This document shows, one piece after another, positions 34,600 to 47,200 of a stretch of DNA of 64,000 nt. The position numbers and the translations under genes are program-made. The stretch covers positions 71,796,001 through 71,860,000 of the forward strand of contig JBITNC010000001.1 of NCBI GenBank assembly GCA_050084985.1. Direction: 5' to 3'. The notes beneath the pieces were generated by a model that had not been told where the DNA came from, did no database searches, and saw nothing but the letters and a program-made list of their open reading frames with translations. The DNA is from Nageia nagi. Its lineage: Eukaryota; Pinophyta. Every line of letters starts with the position of its first letter. Within the stretch, counting starts at the first letter, position 1.

Positions 34600-35200
34600 A
34601 ATATTTTGGAAGAAATAAAAAGAACACCTTTTAAAATGATAATGTTTGATGCATTGAGGATTTTGAGTCAAATTGACCTTTTGCAAGAAGATTTGAATCT
34701 TAAGAATAGTAAGAAAAGGGTAAATGAGGATAATATATTGTTTGCAAATTCTGATGATGTCCCTCTAGCTCCTACATGTATAAAAAGAACTCTATCTTTT
34801 TATCTATCTCTTATATTAGAAGCCTAGATATTTCAAAATTCTATGATTAATACTAGAGTTACCATTACTGTTATTCCCAAAGCTATTGTAAATGATATGA
34901 AATTGTATGTAACTCGATGCATATATGGAGTCATACAATTAAATTCATCCCTCATAGATATGATTGGTAGTGTTTAAAAGAGTTTCCATAACCTTAAATG
35001 CATTCCTTGATATTTGTGTCATTCAAGATATTATTGTAGTTGATATTCCACCCTTATTTTGAATCTGCTTGTCCAAAGAATTCACTTCTAAGTTGGGAGG
35101 GTACTTAGCCTTATATTACACACACCTCTTGCTTCCTTTTCAAAATAAGCATGTCAAAATCCCAAATGAGGGTACGAAAAATGTCCATCTTAAGAATCTC
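34600..35200 (+). pseudogene. Element B protease-region remnant
   Basis: Between gag and the extra RNase H, pieces such as LYVTRCIYGVIQLNSSL, CIPRYL-like and FEICLSKEFTSKLGGYLALY (about 34,905-35,130, using two frames) match the region after the retropepsin active site in plant gypsy polyproteins. The catalytic D-S/T-G cannot be located, so the first part is lost or too changed. The 73-codon frame at 34,606-34,827 is the lead-in. Confidence 0.6.
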
Positions 35201-35396
35201 TAAACAAAACTACATGAATGACCCTGAGCAAGTAGAGACATTTGAAAGGAATCCACTCATGAAATCATTGCTAACCATAAGAATTATTTTAGAAAATGAT
35301 CTTAATTATTAAGTCACTAACATTAATATGGGAAACTCTTTCTTATTTGAAAATGTTTAGCCAATCTTAGTCATAGTTGGAAGAGAACATGAAGTA

Positions 35397-35860
35397 TGGA
35401 TGATGTTCTTTGATGGAGCCAGATGTAAACATGGTTATGGAGTTGGTATTATCTTTAAGTCACTTGAGAGAAACATTAGGAGATTCTTATTCATATTCAC
35501 ATGGATTTGTACCAACAATGTTAATGAGTATGAATCCCTCTATTTAGTGCTATCTAAAGCTATTAGTATGGGTATCAGATGCATAATAGTCCATGGTGAT
35601 TTTGAACTAGTCATAATGTAAGTCAAGGATAAGATCAATGCAAGCATCACTATATTAAGAATTACATGAATAAGATATGGGATCTGATGAATCATTCCTA
35701 GTTATAATTTTATCTCTATTCCTAGGAAGTATAATCAAATTATTGATGCACTTCCTAGCAAAGGAGCACATTTGAAACTTGCTCATAACATAAGAGATAG
35801 CTTTGGAGTCAAAGTTTTATGTAGGCCATTTGTACTGATACTACAATTTGGTAGGTATTT
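35397..35860 (+). pseudogene. Element B extra RNase H domain, upstream of RT
   Basis: RNase H removes RNA from RNA:DNA hybrids. WMMFFDGARCKHGYGVGIIF, CTNNVNEYESLYLVLSKAIS, IIVHGDFELVI and, after a frame change, NQIIDALPSKGA show the four acidic residues of the active site (DG, EYE, GDFEL, final ID) in RNase HI order. This form resembles the second, cellular-type RNase H known in the plant Tat/Ogre group, where I know it after RT-RNase H and before integrase. Here it precedes RT by about 200 bp. A stop after VIM (35,619) and a frame change break it. Confidence 0.82.
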
Positions 35861-36042
35861 AACTTTGATGAGCATATTATGAATTTTTTAATAGATGAAG
35901 TAGTAGCTGACACCTTTGGTGTAACATAACTATTAATTATTTTCAAGAATTAGATATTATACAACTTAGAAATAATGTTATACCCAAAGGTTTGTTTTCC
36001 TTTGAATGACTATTTGATTTTGAAGATGTTCAAAGAGACAAA

Positions 36043-36900
36043 ATGTTAGCCATTCAAAATAAAAGTAATATTGAGTTGGAAGTTGAACCCAAAAAATGCA
36101 TTAAAGTTAGATCAGGGTGCAATGAACAAGAAAAAGAGATGATATTTTATATATACCATGAGTTCACCAAGGTAATCTCTTGGACTTATGATGATCTAAA
36201 AATGTATGACAAGAATGTGATCCAACACACCATTAAATTAGAGCCAAAATTTAAACCATATAGGAAAAAATAGAGGCTAGTAAACCCAAGAATAGAAGAG
36301 GTTATGAAGTAAGAGTTGCTAAAACTCCTAGACGCTAAATTTTTTACCCTATCAAGTATTCTTCTTGGGTAGCCAATTTAAGACCAGTAAGGAAAAAGAA
36401 TGGAGAAATCAGACTGTGTGTGGATTTTATAAATTTGAATCAATTTTCCTTGAAATAAAACTATCCTCTTCCTCCCATGGAGAAAATCTTGCAAATAGTA
36501 TCTAGATCATGCTGCTTTTCTATGATTGATGGTTTTTCTAGATTTAACCAAATTTGGGTAAAAGATGAGGATCAATATAAAAATGTATTCACTATCAAGT
36601 GGGGAACATTTGCATTTCAAATAATGCCTTATGGTCTCTCTAATGTTGGGGTTACTTTTTATATAGCTATAGACCATTCCTTTGGTGAGTTGATAAACAA
36701 GATAATCCTTGTCTACTTGGATGATATTACTATATTTTCCAAGAGTAGAAAAGATCACTTAAATCATCTCAGGTAAATTTTTGAAAATGTATGTAATTTG
36801 AGATTTTTATCAAATCTCAAAAAATCTATTTTTATGGTTAACTAAGAAAAACTTCTTAACGATATTGTTTCAAAAGAAGGATGGGCAATTGATCTTGACA
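36043..36900 (+). pseudogene. Element B reverse transcriptase remnant
   Basis: The lead-in NVIQHTIKLEPKFKPYRKK is followed by a stop (TAG), then RPVRKKNGEIRLCVDF-like residues in other frames. From 36,477 an open stretch reads MEKILQIVSRSCCFSMIDGF (catalytic Asp in MIDG), KWGTFAFQIMPYGLSNVGVT and the catalytic YLDDITIFSKS at about 36,713-36,745. Gln codons at RQIF and LQSF positions now read TAA, showing C-to-T decay. This is a typical gypsy RT apart from the breaks. Confidence 0.92.
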
Positions 36901-37610
36901 TAGTCAAAGCTATTAAGGCATTGCCCCTACCTTCAAATAAAAAACCCTTGTAATCTTTCCTTGGTCAAATCAATTTTATTAGAAAGTTTATTAGTGATTG
37001 GTTTTATATTGTTTCTCCAATCACAATAATTTTGAATAAATATGCATAGTTCTCCTAGTCTAATGAAGCAAAGCAAGCTTTTCATGATATCAAAAAAGCT
37101 ATAATAGAAGCTCCAATTTTGAAAAATCTATATTTTTCAAAAGACTTTATTATGTATGATTATGGAGTAGATAAAAGTATTACATCCATACTAACACAAA
37201 AGGATAATCAAAAGGATGAACATCCTATTGCATTTCATAGTCAGACAATGCATAAACATAAGGTAAATTATTCATTTATTGAAAAATAAGTGTTCTCTAT
37301 TATGAGAGGTTTGAAAAAAGTTTAAGCATTATGTGTCACAAAATAAGATCCTTGTATATACTATTCACCTTGATATCAAAAATTATGTTATTTAAGGAGA
37401 ATTGGTTGAAGGGAAAGTTGGCTAGATAATAAGAATAATGGAATATGATGTTGAAATTAAACTAATTAAGCTTATCAGAGGAAGAGCCCTCTATGAGAAC
37501 ATAGTTGAAGTAGCACACATGATTGCTTTCATAGAGGATGAAGAGCATCTAAATGAAGAGAGTGATTGGATAAAATAATATAGTATATATTTTAGAACTG
37601 GATGCTAACT
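36901..37610 (+). pseudogene. Element B retroviral-type RNase H and connection remnant
   Basis: SFLGQINFIRKFISDW, AFHDIKKAIIEAPIL and ILTQKDNQKDEHPIAFHSQT (about 36,955-37,255) are the gypsy RT/RNase H junction and domain. IMEYDVEIKLIKLIRGRALY at about 37,437 is the linker before integrase in Tat-like elements. Stops replace expected Trp and Gln (KYA.FS., EK.VFS). Its presence shows that the domain at 35,397 is an additional copy, not a moved one. Confidence 0.85.
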
Positions 37611-38795
37611 TGAATCATTTGACATATTTAGAGAAGAAAATTTAGGTTGTAGGCACTCAAATTTACAATGATTGATGATCATCTCTATAGGAAGGTTTTT
37701 GATTAAACCTTGTTGATATATGTAACTAATGATGAAGCTCTAATAATTATACATGAATTATTTATGGATTCCCTAGGGGATACTATAGTGGCCCTAGTAT
37801 AATAGAAAAAATATTACCGGTGGGCTATTACTAGCACACTCTTTTTCAAGACTCCTATAAGATATCTCGATAGTTTGACAAATGCAGCAAGTATGTGGGA
37901 AAGAGAAGACAAGATGCCATGCCTCTAAAACCTATGGTCATTGAAGAACCTTTCCAACAATGGGGTTTAGACTTCTTTGGTATTATTAACATGAATTCTT
38001 AGTAGGCCACAAGTTTATCTTGACTATGATAGACTACTTCACAAGGTGGTCAAAAGAAATACCATGCAGAAATATAGATTAGGAGGAAGTTATTGAGATG
38101 ATATAGAGATTGATCACTTGATTTTGGTATCTTGTAAACCATTGTATCGAATAATAGTACTACATTCATTAGGGCCTATTTATCATATTTTATCATTGAG
38201 TATGAGATATATTGGTTACTCTCTTCAAATTATTACCCATAAGGGAACATGTTAACTGATTCAACAAACAAAAACTTAAATCAGATCATCAAGAGAACCA
38301 TTGAAGGGAATCACATGCAATGGCACACAAAGTTAGACTATGCATTATGGGTTGATAGAATCAGTATCAAATCTACTATTAAGACATCATCCTATGCATT
38401 AATTTATGGTAACAAACCTATGCTACCTATCCATCTTGAGTTACCTGTATTAAAAATCCTATAGGAGTTAGAAGACTATGACTTTGAGCCATTAAAAATT
38501 GGATTCAATTAGTTGATAAAGCTAGAAGAAGAAAAAAATAAATCTTATTAGGCATTCCAAAATTGTTAAAATATTATCAAAAAATGGTTTGAAAAAAAAG
38601 AAGTCTTCCCAAGTGAAATTTTAAGTTGGTGACATCATCCTGAAATGGGACCAGGAAAGAGCAAAGATTGAGAAACATCAAAAATTTGATTCCTTATGAA
38701 GCGGGCTGAATATCATTGTGGAAGCCTTATAGAATAATGTGTTCAAACTAAAGGATATTTTAGATCCTAGGAGATACTATTACTAGTAAATGAGA
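37611..38795 (+). pseudogene. Element B integrase remnant
   Basis: Integrase joins cDNA to host DNA. EEPFQQWGLDFFGIIN keeps the first catalytic Asp (about 37,950-37,990). SNNSTTF stands for the family's SDNGTTF, so the second Asp is now Asn. From 38,249 LTDSTNKNLNQIIKRTIEGN has Asp where the third acidic residue (Glu in AESTNK) is expected. SSYALIYGNKPMLPIHLELP is the usual stretch after the core. A late piece with KFDSLW and LKDILDPRRYY marks the polyprotein end near 38,790. The core is therefore catalytically dead as well as broken. Confidence 0.87.
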
Positions 38796-39401
38796 TCCAT
38801 TTAAAACACTACTAAGTAGTAGGGTGATTTCATAACACCTACCAAACATATATAGTGTAAATAATATTATACAACTGGTTATTTCATTTTATGTGTTTTG
38901 TTTATTAAAAAATTATGTTTGTATATACTTTATTTACCATAGGTGGAAATACCAAGGTGGTAGATAACCATATATTTAATAGGCATGATTGAGGTTAAAC
39001 CTGATAGATGTAAACCATCTTATCAAAAGATTAGCATTTAAGAGCTAGTTTCTCTTGAAAAAGCTACCAATCGCACCTTACCTTCCAATTTAAATCTGAT
39101 GCACTTGAAATAAATATGATCCCACCTATCATTCCTAACACCACACTCTACATAAACCCCAACATTCCTAGTTCATTAATTTCCATTAATAAATGGCACT
39201 CACAAACCCTAGACAAATAAAACATAGTCCTCAACCTCTTATTTCCTCACTTAATAAATTTCAAAGCCCAACTTTTCAAGAGTTATAGAGCACATTATCT
39301 ATAGATTTTTGGTGCTAGGTGTTAGAAGTTTTAGAGCTTTATTTTATAGAGGTTGGAAAAACTTGATGTTTATCTGAGCTACATAGAAATTATTGAATAT
39401 C
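38796..39401 (+). other. Non-coding gap between element B integrase and its extra region
   Basis: About 600 A+T-rich bases separate the polyprotein end from the ATG at 39,402. No frame or motif is supportable. Confidence 0.5.
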
Positions 39402-42400
39402 ATGGCAAGTGATAAGAATAATTTGGTGTCTGCATAAGAAGGACCAAATGCTAACTTGGTAGCAATTCATGAGAAGTATTTGGAGAATGCTCCAAGGATA
39501 AACTGGATGGAAGAGGGAGTCATAAACCATATGGATACCTAGCATACTAACCCTAAAAGAATCCTATTACAACATAAAGGCCAAAGTTTGCAGGCAAAGG
39601 GAAATCATAGGCTAAAGGAAATAATGTTATGCTAAACCAAGGCTTGGTGTACTTTATGCCCTATAAATCTTTCACTTGTGTAGAACTCCTTATTTTCATT
39701 GCACTTAGGCATAACCCACAAGGCTATATTATTAGAGCTTACAAGGAGTAGAAGAAGGAGAAAGAAGAGTCCAAGTACTAACCAAACATCTTTTTGGAAT
39801 ACTTCGAGAAGAAATTGTAAATGCATTTGTAGTCCCTATAGATTGGAGCTTCCATGTCAAGAAAAAAATTAATCTCAAAAAATAAGGGCTAATTTTTATT
39901 AGAATGAAGTTTATATGATCGATTGGATTGATAAAAGGTATCATAAAAGCACCACCAAACTCCTCCAAAGCTACAAAATTGCCTCCTTTGAGAAATCTTA
40001 GTACAAACATGTACTATAGGTGTAGGCTATCATTCTTGGGTGAGTAACCCAAATCAAGGTAGATGAAGCCATGATGAGGATGGCATATAATATTATTAAA
40101 GGTATCATCTACTATGATTTTTATACCTTCATCTCAAATGAGGTCAGGAGAAATTTGTTCAATATTAAAAAATCTAATGTTTGACACTCATCCTAGTTAT
40201 GGTGGCTCATAGTCCAACAAAATTTGGAAGCTTTGATGGAATAAGGACTGTAGATCGAACTAACTACTTCATCTACAACACCCACACCAATTGATTTGAG
40301 AGTGTAGATGCTCACAAAAGTCCATGGCTCTTATTATGAGTTCATGAAGAGATTTGTTTCTCCATTCATGAGGATTCTCATTGAGAGGGTCACTCACAAA
40401 CTACACCAATCTACCATGAATGAGCTATAAGGAGGCAATAAGATAGGAGATTAGTATTTTTTGAAGAATCGCATATTAATAATAATGTTGGTTATTTTTA
40501 AACCCCAAGTTTGTTACCTAAATTTGTCACCTTGTAATTATATTCTTTAGAAATGGGTAGAAAAATCTATGCTATAGAAACCAAATGTAGGTTTTGGGTA
40601 ATTTCAAATTTTTATCAAATTACCTACCATATCTATAAATTTTACCTTAATGGTGGTAGGTTTTAAAGATGAGTTAGCAAACTTTATTATACCAAATTTT
40701 AAATTAGATACTATAGATAACCCCTAGATATATAACCCAATAGGTAAAATAACATAAATAATAAAATCAAATAAAAAATGCTTGATATTTGGTCATGAAT
40801 CCTGACCCCATATAGAGTATTTTTCAAACCAAAATGAAGAGGAGGCCAAGGCATCCCCATAGTAGGGATTCAAGATTTTGGACAAGGCATGGATGGCCCT
40901 TGAGGGTGTGAAAAAGTACAGGTTCTAGGAGACTAGATGTTAATATTTTCCCTTAAAAGTGGAGGTTGTCACTCATTTATAGGATGAGTTGGGTTGGGGT
41001 CCCAAAAAAATTGAAGATTTTACTAAGTATAGGTTTGAATACACCACCAAAGTGGTGCATGTTGAAAAATAATGCTATGGTGAGTATAATTATGATCAAT
41101 ATTGGAATGCATAATACCTAAAAGAATCACTCCTAGAGAAGGGACAAGCAATCTTGACCAATTTACAAGGAATATCAGGGGGAGAAAATCAACCATTGGT
41201 GCTACTATCACAAGAGCTAAAGAATCCATGAAAGAGAAACGCAGAGGAAGCCTTTAATTCTTGTTAGCTTCAAAAAAAGAAAAAAGAGGCTCAAGTTGTA
41301 GCACCTACTATTTTTAGGGAGTCTTCCCCCAAGAAAATAAAAAGGAGTAGGCTAGTGTAAAAATTGCAACAAACCCCATAAAATAAATAAGTGTTGGAAA
41401 ATAATCCTATTAAAAAGTAATCTATAATAGTAAAAAGTACCCCATCTCTAAGGGCAGTAAGAGAAGAATAACCTGTAACAAGCATGTGAGACACTGAATT
41501 GGTTGATGTTAAAGAAACCTAAAGAGACCAAATAATGGACATAGTCATCTATCAAGAAGCATAAGAATATCCCATTGATGAAGTTCAACAAGGGGAAGGG
41601 AACATGTGTGGTACAAGTGGGGCTACATAAGTTGGAATGGGTTCAATAGAAGTAGGAGGAGGAGAAGCGGGTAGAGATATAGATGATGATGATGATCTAA
41701 AGAAGAAGGACTTCAAACCCATGGATAAGACACCAATAGATGAGGATATTGCTAAGGAAGAATAAGAAGAGTAGAAAGAAACACCTATTATGAAAATAGC
41801 AAAGAAGAAACCTACCCTAGATACTCTAATGTAAACTTTAAGGGTAGATACTTTTGAACATTCTTTGATTCCTTACTCCATCGCCTCAAGGGAAAAAATA
41901 AAGAGTATTTTTTCTACTCAAGTAGTAGAGGTCATTGATTGGGAAACATTTATCAATAAACCCCCTTCACTCTTGGAGTAGAAGGAGAATTATTAAATAA
42001 AGTTACAGATGTAGGGGATATAAAATTTCCATAGATGCCCATTACATATGGATAATTAGATACAACCCTTATGACTATTATAAATGTACATATGCAAAGT
42101 GCACTAGTAATAAATCATTCCAAGTTTTTGGTCAATACTTCCCTAGCTTTTGGTAAAAGTCTCCAAGATATGAAGAATAAAATAGATAAATTAAATAAAA
42201 AGGTAGAGCAATTCGAAGCGGATTGCTCCCATAAAGATAAAATAGCTTCTAAAATACAAAACCAAAATAATGAGTTGATTTAGAAGCTGTAAAAATAGAA
42301 ATTTGAATATGAAAAGAGCCTACAAATGCAAAAGTAGAGCTAGAGCAAACAAAGAAGTAGATTAAGAAGCTAAAGGCTCAATCTAGTATAATTGATAGGA

Positions 42401-42950
42401 AAAAGGCTAAAAAAATAGAAGAACTAAAGAAGACTATAGCTACTAATAAGATTTTTAATGATGATAAAATAAAGTTGCTATAGATCATCAAAGGTTAGAT
42501 GAAATGTTTAGTGGAGCAGATTGGAGAAAGAATGGTAATCTTGTTTAAACTCTATCATTTGAAAAATCAAGCATAATAGAAAATACTCCAATATGATGCT
42601 TTGAATGCTCTCCAATAGCTAGCCCTTAATTCCTTGAGAGAAAAAATTGAAGAAATGCAAATTTGGATAAGGGTTATCACTGAAAAGGACTTGGCCATTG
42701 TAACTCTAAGGCCAAAGCAAACACTTTTGAGGAGAATAGAAGATGTTTTTGATTTTAAAGATTTGGCATTTACCATGGACCTAGGAAAATATCAATTAAA
42801 TGTGGAAATAAGTTTTGTGAATAGGTTTTTCAATTCTTTAATTCATTTAAAAGCCCCTAATTTATGGGAGGAGTCTGATATACAAGTAGTGTTAACAGCT
42901 GGTTGGCAAGTACTAAGATATTTTTGGATAAAGACACAATAATAAATTTT
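39402..42950 (+). pseudogene. Extra coding-like region (ORF3) of element B, coiled-coil, function unknown
   Basis: From MASDKNNLVSA at 39,402 a reading with occasional stops and shifts runs in the sense direction for 3.5 kb. Order: a hydrophilic start (EKYLENAPRINWMEEG), a middle with VDEAMMRMAYNIIKGIIYYD and YYEFMKRFVSPFMRILIERV, and an acidic/basic stretch with DIDDDDDLKKKDFKPMDKTP (about 41,670). It ends in a long Lys/Glu heptad-rich part including SLQDMKNKIDKLNKKVEQFE (42,155-42,220) and LREKIEEMQIW (42,634 on). Stop density is far lower in this frame than chance for the base composition. I recognise no family. An extra gene after integrase recalls the env-like position in Athila, but no signal peptide or membrane segment is obvious here. 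Confidence 0.6.
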
Positions 42951-43274
42951 TTTGAGAAGCAAATCTTAGATCTGCAAGAAATGAATGAGCGAGCTTAGAA
43001 GGTAATTACCAAATTTTTGAATGCTAGCTGACTGGAGAATATTCTGATGGGTTTTAAAGCTAACATTGTAAAGTATTAAGTATACCCCATTTTTTCACAA
43101 GTAGATAATAAAGATCTCTAGGATTTGTATAAGAAACTTCATTCCTTACTTCCTACAAAATTGATTCCTCAACAATAAGCCCCATAAAAGGATATAATTG
43201 GGCAAGCAAGTGGGAGTGGTCAATAAGGGTTCTATTCTCCAGTAGCCTAAAGACCTCGAGAGCTGGTAGAATAT
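42951..43274 (+). other. Element B 3' untranslated segment
   Basis: This short region runs between the extra coding-like region and the 3' LTR. A mixed purine stretch (AAAGACCTCGAGAGCTGGTAGAA, 43,250-43,272) lies where the polypurine tract should be. It is decayed, so I do not annotate it separately. Confidence 0.55.
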
Positions 43275-45091
43275 TATTATTCTTATAGAATCACACTATG
43301 AAAAGGGTAATATTCTTTCAATTCATTACTCTTTCATTCTATCATTCATTCTTCCTATATCCCAATAAATTCCCTTCTATAAAGCTTGATTATTATACCA
43401 TTTTATTTCATAATTATAAATTATGTACAAAGTGTAAAGTGTCATACTTAGTCTATCTTTCACAATCTAGTTAAGTTTTGTATTTGGTCAAGGTATGTTC
43501 AGGTCATGTTCATGATACCGGGTCTTAGTTAAAGGTAGGGTACTTAAATAATGCCATTTTATTTATGAGGTAGGTATTGTTTTACATAATTATTTGGGTC
43601 ATATCTAGGAGATGTGACTAAGTCAAGGTCAAAGGGTTCCCATTCTTGTAGGATTGACTAAATATTTTTTTGGAAATATCATGTAAAAGTTCATATATCT
43701 GCCTAAGTCTGGTCTAGGTCTCATTGAGTGAGTATTCAATTAAGTTTGAGTATTGTATTAGTTCAAGAGTTCTTTCTAGGTATTTTTATATATGTGTCAT
43801 TCTAGAGTTAAATCACTCAGTGAGTGATGTTTTGGAATCCATGAAATCCTAAAGGAGGAGTTGTACCTCTTGATAGAAATTAGCAGGCTCTAATTTTATC
43901 TATCATTAGATGATCCAAGAAGTCTTAGTGGTGAGAGATGTTATAATGCTCACATTCAATAGACCCCATCGATTCTTTGTGATGAAATCATACATTTTAA
44001 GGAAAATTGGTGGGTGGTAATGCTTCACATATATTCAAAAAGACCCATCAAGCATGAATGAAGATTGTAGGAGGAAGGAAACACCCAAGTCCACTTAATC
44101 AAGAGTGTGTAATGCCTGGGACCTTGCCAATGTGTCAACTATAACTGATTTCCATAAGGAAAAAGTAGTTCATATTCATATTTTAATGATACATCTATCT
44201 TCATCCTTAAAGTAATCATAACCTGGTACAATAGTGCAAATATTTTTTATGGTTGTAGAAAGTTAGGTACCTTGTGACTGTTGATAGAGGATGATTGTAC
44301 TAATCAAGATGATAGGCCATACCTTTTTAAGTTTAGAAATAGCCACAAAATATCATAGTCAAATATAAATTGGATGGATTGTAGCTAGATAGGTACAAAA
44401 AATAAAGGACTATGGATTACAAAGCATTGGCTTTGAGTTAACAAAATATTATGCAATCAATCATAGATGTAGATTATGTTGTACATTTTGTAATTATTTA
44501 ATTCATACTATTTTTAGTCAAAGAGTAGTTAAAGATATTAATGGTGGACAATCACCTATTTTAAATAAGATTCTATAAGTAGTGGACTATTAAAGGTCCA
44601 AAAGGTTAGATATTTTAGCAAAGTTTCCTAGTGTAAGAAATATTTTTCATATATGATAATGCATTGCTATGATATTTTGCCCTTTATTATTTGTGGCTAT
44701 TAACTTATTCTAAAATTGTTATGTGTGAAGCATTGTCCTTATTTGTGGTTGTGTATTATGATTGCAATACTAAAAGGGTGAGTCAGTTATTCTATACTTA
44801 GTATTGGCACTGGATTACTACCTTTACAGTGATGACTAGGTTGATTAGTTTTAGTTTCCTTTTTGTAGTATAGATTTCAATCTCTTTCCTATACTCTTTA
44901 CCTCTTTTATCTCTTTATAATTTTTTTTACCTCTTTCATAGATAGGAATTGGCCTATAACCTAAATATTGAGCAGAAAACCCCCACGAACACACTATCCC
45001 ACCACCTTATGCTCTTTCAATAACCCTACTGTTGCAAGAAATGAAGAACTATACCAAACCAAAAATTTAGGTTACATTATACTGATCAACA
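43275..45091 (+). repeat. 3' LTR of element B
   Basis: Collinear with 30,905-32,704. Its first bases are TA where the 5' LTR has TG, a point change at the terminal dinucleotide. It ends CTGATCAACA and is followed by the target duplication CCAAC. Extra bases such as TATCATTCATTCTTCC near 43,335 are small indels. Confidence 0.9.
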
Positions 45092-45096
45092 CCAAC
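45092..45096. repeat. Target-site duplication of element B, right
   Basis: CCAAC directly after the LTR end CAACA. Confidence 0.88.
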
Positions 45097-45990
45097 CAAT
45101 AAAGGTGATTCAAGGCCATGGATGGTTTAAATATTTTCCATCCATGCTATATGATATGTTACCCATCATGAGGTACATGCCCCATTCTTAGGTGTGATTA
45201 AAGGTTGATTAGTTTGAATATTTACCAATCATACATGATTATAGTACTAGTGATAATATGGCCATTAGATTGAATATCAATTTTGTCCCAATATCTAGGT
45301 TAATCTAAGAAATATGGTTGATTTAGTCCCAACCAAATGATTAAAGCAATGATGATTATCTAACATCCATCCAACAAGGACATAATGTGCTAAGCATGAT
45401 AATGAAGTGTTAAATGATTATAAACATAAATCTAAGAGAGTAAAGAATAATACCTATACTTACCTATGATGAACAATTTGATTTAGTGAAAAATGCTAGC
45501 ATAGGTGTGGAAGGTAGTGTGAACATTGACCCTTATGTTGAATTAGACCTCATAGCTTTTCTAAGATTGAGGTATGAATGAGCTGTTATGATTGACTTAT
45601 GTGTGATGATTGAAATATGCATATGATTTTTCATGATATCATTTACATCATTGATTGTACTAATGTTGTTGGTTTGAAAATGATGACTGACTAATGGAGT
45701 TCTAAGAGTGACATATTGGTTATCAAACTTGACTCTAATTACTAAACCCTTTGATTTTGGTTGGAGCCTAAAATATACTAAGGATACCAACATGGGTGCT
45801 GGGATGGTTGAGGATTTTTACCCAAATAGCTAGCATGCTAGCTTAGCAAAGAAAGAATGGAGCTAAGATCCTAATTCCTAACCTCTATACTGATGATTGA
45901 TTGAAGGATTAGCTCTAAAACATGGGTGAGAAGATTTCCTCTTGTATAGAAGGGCTTGAGATACTTTATGTTGGTTGATAATTTATCAAC
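45097..45990 (-). other. 3' untranslated region of element C, inner part
   Basis: This is the continuation of 30,267-30,899 after removing element B. An 86-codon minus-strand frame at 45,533-45,793 shows no known motif. The polyprotein end of C lies near or within this segment, and no exact stop is assignable. Confidence 0.55.
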
Positions 45991-47200
45991 TTTCCCATCA
46001 ATTATTAACAATCTATATGTGTTATTTGGATACTTAGTCTTTATCATGTAAAGACCAAACCAATTAGTATCAAATTTACCTTTGTCTTATGTTTTAGCTT
46101 GTGACTTTTGATGATTTTCCTTGAGCACTAGATCACCCAATTAAAACTTATGTGGTACGATATTTTTTCCATGTGCTTTATTTTCTCTTCTTTGATAAGC
46201 TCTAAGATATTATAAGGCATGGATTCTCTTTTTATCCAATCCTTCTAGCTACCTTAATCAAGTGCTTTTCACTGCTCTTCCCAATCAATGATACCTTGTA
46301 GGGACACCCTTAATTATGGTATCTCAACCTCTAATGGTAAAATTGTCTCATCTCCATAAACTAATGAAAATGAGGTACACACTGTAGCCAATTTGATGCT
46401 TTTTCTATATGTCCATAAGGCATATGAGTTGAGAATGCTAATCTCTAAGATTTTTCTTGACTATCTTGCATAGGATGTTAACAATTATCTTGTTATTTGC
46501 TTTACCTTGTTCATTACCTTATGGATAGTAGGTTGATGAGAAATATTTTCTTGATTTTGAATCCCTTACAATATTCCCTGAATTGCTTTCTTCTAAATAT
46601 CTTTCCATTATCCATAATGAGATGGTATGGAACACCAAATATAGCAATGATATTTTTAGTCATGAATTTTATAATTTGAGGACCCTTAAATGATCTCAAA
46701 GGTTCAACTTCAACCCACTTTATGAAGTATTTTGTACGAACTAGGATGAATTTATGTCTTTTACTAGATTTGGGATTGATAACACCAATTAAATCCAAGG
46801 TCCAAATGGCAAAAGGATTGTAAAATTAACACCAATTTATGTCACTTCAAGGATCCTATTTCAAGGTAGCATGATTTTGACATTTTTCACATTTTTAAAC
46901 ATGTAAAATGCAACCCTTTTCCATATATGGCCAATAATATCCTAGTCATATAAACTTATGATAAATGGCTTTACCATTAAAATGAGCTTCATTTATGCTA
47001 TCATGTACTTTTTTGATACCCTTATTTGCTTCATTTTCATTTATACATCTAATTAATGTACCATCAAATGAACTTTTGTAAAGAATATCACCAATAAGGA
47101 CATACCTTGTAGCCATGCATTTTAACCTTCTTTTGAGGAACTTTGATTGGCATGAATATGGAATCTTTCCTTGATTAATTTAGTTATATATATCAACATA
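45991..47200 (-). pseudogene. Element C integrase remnant
   Basis: On the minus strand LDLIGVINPKSSKRHKFILV (46,735-46,797) carries the first catalytic Asp. YFIKWVEVEPLRSFKGPQII and VPYHLIMDNGKIF give the second Asp. GQGEANNKII-like residues, across a stop and frame change near 46,514, give the Glu. So all three catalytic positions can still be read. The His/Cys zinc-binding part upstream (46,800-47,150) is only partly readable. The C-terminal sequence continues to about 46,050 with stops. Confidence 0.88.

Larger units (their letters stand above)
30905..45091 (+). mobile_element. Ty3/gypsy element B (Tat-like), nested in element C
   Basis: LTRs lie at 30,905-32,704 and 43,275-45,091. They are flanked by the exact 5-bp target duplication CCAAC (30,900-30,904 and 45,092-45,096), the clearest insertion boundary in the window. 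The order is gag, protease, extra RNase H, RT, RNase H, integrase, a long extra coding-like region, then the 3' LTR. The YLDDI RT, the sequence around the priming site and the second RNase H point to the Tat/Ogre side of gypsy. The domain order is unusual. All coding parts have stops, many of them Gln or Trp codons turned to stops. Total length is about 14.2 kb. Confidence 0.9.
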
